Positions 15,969 through 22,743 of a stretch of DNA of 64,000 nt are shown in pieces (position 1 is the first letter of the stretch; each line of letters opens with the position of its first letter). Made by a program: the position numbers and the translations under genes. Source of the stretch: Mesorhizobium ciceri WSM4083 (lineage in GTDB: Bacteria; Pseudomonadota; Alphaproteobacteria; Rhizobiales; Rhizobiaceae); contig NZ_KI912610.1 in assembly GCF_000519305.1 (NCBI RefSeq), positions 777,949 to 841,948 of the forward strand. Direction: 5' to 3'. The notes under the pieces are model-generated. The model did not search any database. It saw only the letters and a list, made by a program, of their open reading frames with translations, and was not told the origin of the DNA.

Positions 15969-17150
15969 TCACTCGAACACAATACTCGGCACGGCGGCTG
16001 CCGCAGCACCACGCTCTTCGTTGACCCGGTCCCAGACCTTCGAAGCGATGTCGCGGTAGATTTTCGCCTCGGCGCCGTCAGGCTTGGAGACGACAACCGG
16101 CGTGCCGGCATCCGAGCTTTCGCGAATGCCCATCTCGAGCGGCACTTCGCCAAGGAAAGTGACGCCAAGACGCTCGGCCTCGCGGCGTGCCCCGCCATGG
16201 CCGAAAATGTCGTAGCGCTTGCCGGTGTCGGGGGCGATGAAATAGCTCATGTTCTCGACGATGCCGAGCAGCGGCACGTCGACCTTCTTGAACATGTTGA
16301 GGCCTTTTCGCGCGTCGATCAGGGCCAGGTCCTGCGGCGTCGAGACGATGACGGCGCCGGCCAGCGGCACCTGCTGGGCCATGGTCAGCTGCGCGTCGCC
16401 GGTACCGGGCGGCATATCGACGACGAGCACGTCGAGACGGCCCCATTCGACCTCGCGCAGCATCTGCGTCAGCGCCGACATCACCATGGGGCCGCGCCAG
16501 ATCATTGGCGTTTCCTCGTCGACGAGGAAACCCATCGACATCACCTTCAGGCCGTAATTCTCCATCGGTTTCAGGATCTTGCCATCGACGGTCTGCGGCC
16601 GGCCATGGATGTTGAGCAGCCTGGGCATGGAAGGGCCGTAAATGTCGGCATCGAGCACGCCGACGCGCAAGCCGTTGGCGGCGAGGCCAAGCGCGATGCT
16701 GACGGCGGTGGTCGACTTGCCGACGCCGCCCTTGCCAGAGGCAACGGCAATGATCGCCTCGATACCGGGCACGCCACGCTTGCCCGAGCTGTGCGAGGCC
16801 GGCGCGTGCGGAGCCGCACGCGGCGCGGCGGCAGCGGGCGCAGCCGGTGGAACGGGCCTGGGTGCGGGGCGCGACGGAACCGGCGCCTCCATGCCGCCGC
16901 CCTTCTTTTCGGCCGTCAGCGCGACGACGGCGCCGGCGACACCGGGGATCGCCTTGACCACACGCTCGGCGGCGGCGCGCAGCGGCTCCATTTCCTGGGC
17001 ACGGGCAGCGGGAACGGTGATCGAGAAGAAGACCTTGCCGTCAGCGATGAAAATTTCCGAAACCATGCCGAGGTCGACGATGTTGCCGGTGAAATCCGGC
17101 CCGTTGACCGTCTTCAGACGCTCGGTGACGATTTCCTTGGTGACGGACAT
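15969..17150 (-). CDS. mrp: Mrp/NBP35-family iron-sulfur carrier ATPase
   Basis: A 393-residue P-loop ATPase that carries Fe-S clusters to apoproteins. Residues about 4-80 are a MIP18/DUF59 domain, residues about 88-127 a proline/alanine-rich linker, and the rest the ParA/MinD-like ATPase with the deviant Walker A SGKGGVGKS (138-146) and PPGTGDAQL. The usual C-x-x-C after ENMSYF is replaced by APDT, so cluster bridging by that pair is not possible in this form. ATG 17150 is the natural start. Complex I, the fds formate dehydrogenase of this window, and dehydratases are plausible clients. Confidence 0.92.
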   Translation of the reverse strand: MSVTKEIVTERLKTVNGPDFTGNIVDLGMVSEIFIADGKVFFSITVPAARAQEMEPLRAAAERVVKAIPGVAGAVVALTAEKKGGGMEAPVPSRPAPRPVPPAAPAAAAPRAAPHAPASHSSGKRGVPGIEAIIAVASGKGGVGKSTTAVSIALGLAANGLRVGVLDADIYGPSMPRLLNIHGRPQTVDGKILKPMENYGLKVMSMGFLVDEETPMIWRGPMVMSALTQMLREVEWGRLDVLVVDMPPGTGDAQLTMAQQVPLAGAVIVSTPQDLALIDARKGLNMFKKVDVPLLGIVENMSYFIAPDTGKRYDIFGHGGARREAERLGVTFLGEVPLEMGIRESSDAGTPVVVSKPDGAEAKIYRDIASKVWDRVNEERGAAAAAVPSIVFE

Positions 17151-17419
17151 GGCAGTTTTTCCTTACGCAGCTTGCGCCTGAGATGCAGCTTGCACCTGAG
17201 ATAATGCAGTTTCCGGGCAGAACCAAGCCGTGGAGCAATGGCTGCCCTGGCGTGTCTGAAAAAGCGGCAGGGGCTGTCGGATTTCATCCGCGCCAGACGT
17301 CTTCCAGATAATCGAACGCCGATGCGGCCAACAATCAGGTCAAGCGACAGTCGTCAAACGATCGCGGCGACCTATTTCGGTGACCAGCACGGGGTCGATA
17401 ACCAGGAAAGGAGACCATC

Positions 17420-17797
17420 ATGCTCGCAAACAGCAACGCAACGGCCAATCTCGCGGTGAAGGATCTCGCGAAAGCCAAGGCTTTCTATGAGGGAACGCTG
17501 GGCCTGAAACAGGTGCACGATGAGGGCGGCGAACTGATCGTCTACAAAAGCGGCGATACCACCCTCAATGTCTATCATTCCCAATTTGCTGGAACCAACA
17601 AGGCGACAGCGGTAACCTGGATGGTTGGCGACGAGATCGGTAACATCGTCAAGGAGCTGAAGTCGAAGGGCGTCGCCTTCGAGCACTATCAGATGCCGGG
17701 CTTGACGCTGGAGGGCGATCTCCACGTCGGTTACGGAATGAAGGTCGCCTGGTTCAAGGACCCGGACGGCAACATCCTGAACCTTGTGGACAGGTAG
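17420..17797 (+). CDS. VOC-superfamily (glyoxalase/bleomycin-resistance-like) protein
   Basis: A 125-residue vicinal-oxygen-chelate protein made of two beta-alpha-beta-beta-beta modules. Recognisable parts are the opening NLAVKDLAKAKAFYEGTLGLKQ and the closing VAWFKDPDGNILNLV. VOC proteins may be metalloenzymes, binding proteins or resistance factors; the substrate cannot be predicted. AGGAGACC lies directly before the ATG at 17420. It is convergent with the pit gene, 11 bases apart. Confidence 0.85.
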   Translation: MLANSNATANLAVKDLAKAKAFYEGTLGLKQVHDEGGELIVYKSGDTTLNVYHSQFAGTNKATAVTWMVGDEIGNIVKELKSKGVAFEHYQMPGLTLEGDLHVGYGMKVAWFKDPDGNILNLVDR

Positions 17798-17808
17798 ATT
17801 TCTTTACG

Positions 17809-18813
17809 TCACCTCGCCAGGCCAACCGCGAGGTAGGTGAGCGCCGAAATCAAAGCTGTGGCCGGCAAGGTGACGATCCAGGCAATGACGATGTTGCCGG
17901 CAATGCCCCAGCGCACGGCCGAGACGCGGCGGGCGGCGCCGACGCCGATGATGGCGCCGGTGATGGTGTGCGTGGTCGATACGGGAACGCCGAGCCAGGT
18001 CGCCGCAAACAGCGTGATCGCCCCGCCGGTCTCGGCGCAAAAACCCTGCATCGGGTTCAGCCGGGTGATCTTCGAGCCCATGGTGTGGACGATGCGCCAG
18101 CCACCGAACAAGGTGCCGAGCGCCAATGCCGACTGGCAGGTGAGGACGACCCAGAGCGGTACATGGAAAGTCGTGCCGAGCATGCCTTGCGAATAGAGCA
18201 GCACGGCAATGATGCCCATGGTCTTCTGGGCGTCATTGCCGCCGTGCCCGAGTGAATAGAGCGAGGCGGAAAAGAACTGCAGGACGCGGAAGGTGCTGTC
18301 GACCGCAAACGGCGTCTGGCGCACGAAGAGCCACGAGACGGCGAAAATCAGGACGAGGGCCAGGATAAAGCCGGTCGCCGGCGACAGGACGATTGCCGCA
18401 ACCGTCTTGCCAAGCCCTGTCCAAACGATGGCGCCCACGCCTGCCTTTGCCACACCGGCGCCGACCAGGCCGCCGATCAGCGCATGCGAGCTGCTCGAAG
18501 GGATGCCGGCGATCCAGGTGACGATGTTCCAGACGATGGCGCCGACGAGGGCTGCAAAGATCACCGCCGGGGTGACGATGCTGACGTCGATGATACCTTT
18601 GCCTATGGTCTCGGCAACGTGGAGGCCGAAGAACATGAAGGCGATGAAATTGAAGAATGCCGCCCACAGCACCGCATATTGCGGCCGCAGCACCCTGGTG
18701 GAGACGATGGTGGCGATGGAATTGGCGGCATCGTGCAAGCCGTTGAGAAAGTCGAAGAACAGTGCGACGGCGACGAGGCCGACCAGCACGGGAAAGGCAA
18801 TGGTGGCTTCCAT
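17809..18813 (-). CDS. Inorganic phosphate transporter, PiT family
   Basis: A 334-residue membrane protein with about ten hydrophobic segments. The PiT signature appears twice: FDFLNGLHDAANSIATIVSTRVL near the N-terminus and SLGHGGNDAQKTMGI in the second half. It imports phosphate, probably as a metal-phosphate complex with protons. Translation starts at ATG 18813 (or the GTG just upstream), immediately after the stop of the DUF47 gene, whose end supplies TAGGTG as a Shine-Dalgarno-like signal. The DUF47-pit pair is a standard operon for phosphate uptake in rhizobia (the orfA-pit arrangement). Confidence 0.93.
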   Translation of the reverse strand: MEATIAFPVLVGLVAVALFFDFLNGLHDAANSIATIVSTRVLRPQYAVLWAAFFNFIAFMFFGLHVAETIGKGIIDVSIVTPAVIFAALVGAIVWNIVTWIAGIPSSSSHALIGGLVGAGVAKAGVGAIVWTGLGKTVAAIVLSPATGFILALVLIFAVSWLFVRQTPFAVDSTFRVLQFFSASLYSLGHGGNDAQKTMGIIAVLLYSQGMLGTTFHVPLWVVLTCQSALALGTLFGGWRIVHTMGSKITRLNPMQGFCAETGGAITLFAATWLGVPVSTTHTITGAIIGVGAARRVSAVRWGIAGNIVIAWIVTLPATALISALTYLAVGLAR

Positions 18814-18816
18814 CAC

Positions 18817-19458
18817 CTAGACATTCTCAATGACGATGCCGCTGATCTCGTTGGCGACGTCCTCGAAGCGGTCGACCACTTTTTCCAGTTGGCCATAAAT
18901 CTCGCTGCCGATCATGTACGCCATCGGATCGCTGCTGCCGTGCTTCCTGAAGAGATCCTTCAGCCCCTGCTCGTGCAGGTCGTCAGCCCGGCTTTCGACG
19001 CGCATCACCTCCTCGGCGATGGCGTTGAGGCGCACCGTGTGCGTCGCGACCTTGTTGAGCAGTGGGATGGCCTCGGCCACCAGCTTGGCGGCGGCGACGA
19101 TGACGCCACCCATTTCCTGCATCAGCGGATCGAACTCCTTGCGCTCGAACAGCTTCACCGTCTTGACCGTCTTGTGCATCATGTCGATGGCATCATCCAT
19201 CGACTGGATCAGGTCCTTGATGTCGCCGCGATCGAAAGGCGTGATGAAGGAGCGCCGCACCGCCAGCAGGACTTCCGCGGTGATGTGGTCGGCCTCATCT
19301 TCGAGATCGATGATTTTCTGGCACCAGAGGTCGATATCCCTGCCCTGAAGAAGCTGCTCCAGCGCCTCGGCGCCGCCGACCACGGTGCGCGAATGTCGTT
19401 CGAACAGGTCGAAGAAGCGATCTTCGCGCGGCAAAAGCTTGCGGAACCAGCCCAGCAT
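18817..19458 (-). CDS. DUF47/PhoU-like phosphate transport regulator (Pit accessory protein)
   Basis: A 213-residue, mostly helical PhoU-like protein of the TIGR00153/DUF47 family. It starts MLGWFRKLLPREDRFFDLFERHS and contains the metal-binding E-x-x-x-D pattern twice, as in IIDLEDEADHIT and EVMRVESRADDLHEQ. It is thought to modulate the adjacent Pit permease. ATG 19458 is preceded by GGGAG; a frame runs on to 20040 antisense to the LysR gene and is not coding there. It forms an operon with the PiT gene. Confidence 0.93.
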   Translation of the reverse strand: MLGWFRKLLPREDRFFDLFERHSRTVVGGAEALEQLLQGRDIDLWCQKIIDLEDEADHITAEVLLAVRRSFITPFDRGDIKDLIQSMDDAIDMMHKTVKTVKLFERKEFDPLMQEMGGVIVAAAKLVAEAIPLLNKVATHTVRLNAIAEEVMRVESRADDLHEQGLKDLFRKHGSSDPMAYMIGSEIYGQLEKVVDRFEDVANEISGIVIENV

Positions 19459-19609
19459 GGTCGATCTCCCAGTTTCATCCACATAGCGCCGCATCGCGCC
19501 GCGGGAAACAGGTAGCCGGCTTAAAGGTGTGGATGCAGGACAATTGTGCATCGCGCTTGCGGTGAGGCGCGATTTCCCCGACCTTGCAGCGAACGACCGG
19601 AAAGATCGC

Positions 19610-20524
19610 ATGATCGACAAGCTGGAATTCTTCATCGCGCTCGCCAGGGAGGAGCATTTCGGCCGGGCGGCGGAGGTATGCGGCGTCACCCAGCCGACGC
19701 TGTCGGCCGGCATCAAGCAGTTGGAAGGCCAGCTTGGCGTCATGCTGGTTCTGCGCGGCTCGCGCTTCCAGGGGCTGACGCCGGAGGGAAAACAGGTGCT
19801 GGTGTGGGCACGCCGCATCGTCGGCGACACCAGGACCATGCGCGAGGAAATGCGCGCGGCGCGCCACGGACTTTCGGGCCGTATCCGCATCGCCGCCATC
19901 CCGACGGCGCTCGCCATGCTGCCGCGGCTGACGACGCCTTTTCGCGAAAAGCATCCCGGCGTCACCTTTTCGGTGTTGTCGCGGACCTCGATCGAGGTGC
20001 TGTCGCTGCTCGGCAATTTCGACATCGATGCCGGCATCACCTATCTCGACAACGAGCCGCTGGGGCGGGTGACCAGCGTGCCGCTCTATGACGAGCGCTA
20101 CCAACTGATCACCGCGATGGGAAATCCCTATTCCGACCGCGACAAAGTGACATGGGCGGAGCTCTCAAGCCTGCCGCTGTGCCTGTTGACGCCGGACATG
20201 CAGAACCGCCGCATCATCGATCAGCATCTGGCTGAAGCCGGCGTGCAGGTGCGACCGACGCTGGAATCCAATTCGATGATCGTGCTGTTTTCGCACATCC
20301 GCACCGGCAAATGGTCGTCGATCATGCCACTCAACCTGGCGGAAACATTCGGCTTTTCCGAGCCGATCCGGGCCATTCCAATCATCGAACCAGACGCCAG
20401 CCACACGGTCGGCCTGGTGGCGACACCGCGCGAACCGCACACACCTTTGGTCTCGGCGCTGCTGGACGAGGCAATGGCGCTGGCGGACGATTTCCATGCC
20501 AACCGTTCCGCTAGACAGAGTTAG
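19610..20524 (+). CDS. LysR-family transcriptional regulator, probably of formate dehydrogenase
   Basis: A 304-residue LysR-type regulator. The winged helix-turn-helix spans residues about 1-60 (FFIALAREEHFGRAAEVCGVTQPTLSAGIKQLE) and the effector domain follows from about 90. The start is ATG 19610; the frame extends to 19529 without homology. It sits directly upstream of fdsGBA in the same orientation, the usual position of FdsR in bacteria with soluble NAD-linked formate dehydrogenase. Formate as the inducing signal is an inference. An ATAG-N7-CTAT repeat lies between it and fdsG. Confidence 0.9.
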   Translation: MIDKLEFFIALAREEHFGRAAEVCGVTQPTLSAGIKQLEGQLGVMLVLRGSRFQGLTPEGKQVLVWARRIVGDTRTMREEMRAARHGLSGRIRIAAIPTALAMLPRLTTPFREKHPGVTFSVLSRTSIEVLSLLGNFDIDAGITYLDNEPLGRVTSVPLYDERYQLITAMGNPYSDRDKVTWAELSSLPLCLLTPDMQNRRIIDQHLAEAGVQVRPTLESNSMIVLFSHIRTGKWSSIMPLNLAETFGFSEPIRAIPIIEPDASHTVGLVATPREPHTPLVSALLDEAMALADDFHANRSARQS

Positions 20525-20531
20525 CCGAACG

Positions 20532-20556
20532 GAACGATAGAGAATTTCTATCGTTC
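20532..20556. promoter_or_regulatory. Inverted repeat between the LysR gene and fdsG (ATAG-N7-CTAT)
   Basis: GAACGATAGA (20532-20541) and TCTATCGTTC (20547-20556) form a perfect 10-bp inverted repeat around GAATT. The core ATAG-N7-CTAT is the spacing LysR-type activators use. The repeat starts eight bases after the lysR stop and has no U-tract, so an operator is at least as likely as a terminator. A weaker repeat CAGAG-GTTTT-CTCTG follows at 20579-20593. Confidence 0.45.
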
Positions 20557-20700
20557 AACGAAACCGCTTTATTGATTTCAGAGGTTTTCTCTGTTTTCTT
20601 AAGCACTTAGCGATAAAGCGGCACGCGCATGTCGTTGTTCCAAAACAGCTTGATGCTTTTGGCCGATATGTGTGGGTCGCTACGATAGGGAGGGCGCTGC

Positions 20701-21180
20701 ATGACAATGCAGCCTGCAAGTACCGAGATCACGTCGCGCACGGTCGCGATCATCCAGGAGATGAAGGGCCTCGAAGGCCCGTTGCTGCCGATCCTCCACG
20801 GCATCCAGGAAGAGTTCGGCCATGTGCCCAAGGATGCGCTGCCGGTCATCGCCGAGGCGCTGAACATTTCCAGGGCCGAGGTGCACGGCGTCGTCAGCTT
20901 TTATCACGATTACCGCAGCCACCCGGCAGGCCGGCATGTGCTGAAGCTCTGCCAGGCGGAATCCTGCCAGTCGATGGGTTCGGACGCCATCGCCGCCAAG
21001 CTGAAGCAGCTGCTGGGCATCGGCTTCCATGAGACGACCCGCGACGGTTCGGTGACGCTGGAGCCGGTCTATTGTCTGGGCCTTTGCGCCTGTTCGCCCG
21101 CCGCAATGCTGGATGGCGAGGTGATCGGGCGGCTCGATGACGAGAAGCTTGACGAGATCGTTGCAGAGGTGCGCTCATGA
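20701..21180 (+). CDS. fdsG: NAD-dependent formate dehydrogenase, gamma subunit (NuoE-like)
   Basis: A 159-residue [2Fe-2S] subunit homologous to NuoE of complex I. The four ligand cysteines lie in LCQAESCQS and YCLGLCACSP. With FdsB it forms the NADH module that accepts electrons from formate. A GGGAGGG precedes ATG 20701. The stop overlaps the fdsB start as ATGA, so the two are translationally coupled. It opens the operon fdsG-fdsB-fdsA-fdhD-fdsD. Confidence 0.95.
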   Translation: MTMQPASTEITSRTVAIIQEMKGLEGPLLPILHGIQEEFGHVPKDALPVIAEALNISRAEVHGVVSFYHDYRSHPAGRHVLKLCQAESCQSMGSDAIAAKLKQLLGIGFHETTRDGSVTLEPVYCLGLCACSPAAMLDGEVIGRLDDEKLDEIVAEVRS

Positions 21181-22733
21181 TCCCGCGTATCTACATTCCC
21201 GGCGATTCCGGTGCACTGGCGCTCGGCGCCGAAAAGGTCGCCAAGGCGATCGCCGCCGAACTCGCCGAGCGCGGCATCGAAGCCAAGATCGTGCGCAACG
21301 GGTCGCGCGGCGCCTATTTCCTCGAGCCTATGGTCGAAGTCGCGACAGCCAATGGCCGCATCGCCTATGGGCCGGTCAAGCCATCCGACGTCAAAAGCCT
21401 GTTCGACAGCGGCTTCCTCACCGGCGGCCACCACAAGCGCTGGCTGGGCGCGCCGGACAAGATCCCCTTCCTGGCCAAGCAGACGCGGCTGACCTTCGCG
21501 CGCTGCGGCGTCACGGATCCGCTGTCGCTGGAATCCTACAAGAAGCATGGCGGGTTGAACGGGCTGACGAACGCGCTGGCGCTGACGCCTGCCGCCATCG
21601 TCGCCCAGGTTACCGAATCGGGCCTGCGCGGGCGCGGCGGCGCCGGCTTCCCGACCGGCATCAAGTGGAAAACGGTGCTCGATACCGCAGGCGACCGCAA
21701 ATACATCGTCTGCAACGCCGATGAGGGCGATTCAGGCACCTTCGCCGACCGCATGATCATGGAGGGCGATCCCTTCGTGCTGATCGAAGGCATGACGATC
21801 GCCGGTATAGCCGCGGGCGCGACGAAGGGCTTCGTCTATGTCCGCTCGGAATATCCGCATGCGGTGGCGGTGATGAACAAGGCCGTCGAAGTGGCCCGCA
21901 AGGCCGGCGTTCTCGGCGCCAGCGTGCTGGGTTCACCCTACGCGTTCGACATGGAGATCCGGGTCGGCGCCGGCGCCTATGTCTGCGGCGAGGAGACGGC
22001 GCTGCTCGATTCGCTCGAAGGCAAGCGCGGCATGGTGCGGGCAAAGCCGCCGCTGCCGGCGCATAAGGGGCTGTTCGGCAAGCCGACGGTGATCAACAAC
22101 GTCATCAGCCTAGCCTCTGTACCCATCATCATGGACAAGGGTGCGGCCTACTACAAGGATTTCGGTATGGGCCGCTCACGCGGCACGATCCCGATCCAGA
22201 TCGCCGGCAACGTCAAATATGCAGGGCTGTTCGAAGCCGCTTTCGGCATGACGCTGGGCGAGATCGTCGACGAGATCGGCGGCGGCACGGCCACCGGGCG
22301 GCCGGTCAAGGCCGTGCAGGTCGGCGGCCCGCTCGGCGCCTATTTCCCGCGCGCGCTGTTCGACACGCCATTCGATTATGAAGCCTTCGCGGCCAAGGAC
22401 GGGCTGATCGGCCATGCCGGCATCGTGGTGTTCGACGACACCGCCGACATGCTGAAACAGGCGCGCTTTGCCATGGAATTCTGCGCCATCGAGAGCTGCG
22501 GCAAATGCACGCCCTGCCGCATCGGCTCGACGCGCGGGGTCGAGACCATCGACAGAATAGTTGCGGGCATCGAGCCGGAGAAGAACCTCGCTCTGGTCAC
22601 CGACCTCTGCAACACGATGAAATTCGGTTCGCTGTGCGCGCTGGGCGGCTTCACGCCCTACCCTGTGATGAGCTCGATCACCCATTTCCCCGACGACTTC
22701 AAGCCCGCGCCCGTGCGCGTGGCTGCCGAATAG
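21177..22733 (+). CDS. fdsB: NAD-dependent formate dehydrogenase, beta subunit (NuoF-like)
   Basis: A 518-residue flavoprotein. An N-terminal thioredoxin-like domain (about 1-110) precedes the NuoF-like core with the NADH/FMN-binding GLRGRGGAGFPTGIKW and the CGEETALLDSLEGKRG segment; the [4Fe-4S] site is ESCGKCTPCRIGSTRG plus a later cysteine in FGSLCALGG. It transfers electrons from the Fe-S chain to NAD+. The start overlaps the fdsG stop by four bases. Confidence 0.96.
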   Translation: MIPRIYIPGDSGALALGAEKVAKAIAAELAERGIEAKIVRNGSRGAYFLEPMVEVATANGRIAYGPVKPSDVKSLFDSGFLTGGHHKRWLGAPDKIPFLAKQTRLTFARCGVTDPLSLESYKKHGGLNGLTNALALTPAAIVAQVTESGLRGRGGAGFPTGIKWKTVLDTAGDRKYIVCNADEGDSGTFADRMIMEGDPFVLIEGMTIAGIAAGATKGFVYVRSEYPHAVAVMNKAVEVARKAGVLGASVLGSPYAFDMEIRVGAGAYVCGEETALLDSLEGKRGMVRAKPPLPAHKGLFGKPTVINNVISLASVPIIMDKGAAYYKDFGMGRSRGTIPIQIAGNVKYAGLFEAAFGMTLGEIVDEIGGGTATGRPVKAVQVGGPLGAYFPRALFDTPFDYEAFAAKDGLIGHAGIVVFDDTADMLKQARFAMEFCAIESCGKCTPCRIGSTRGVETIDRIVAGIEPEKNLALVTDLCNTMKFGSLCALGGFTPYPVMSSITHFPDDFKPAPVRVAAE

Positions 22734-22743
22734 GAGCTGGCAG

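Noticed and set aside
19475..20104. Minus-strand frame continuing the DUF47 gene upstream through the LysR gene.
   Set aside because: The DUF47 homology and Shine-Dalgarno signal begin at 19458; the extension is antisense to the LysR gene.
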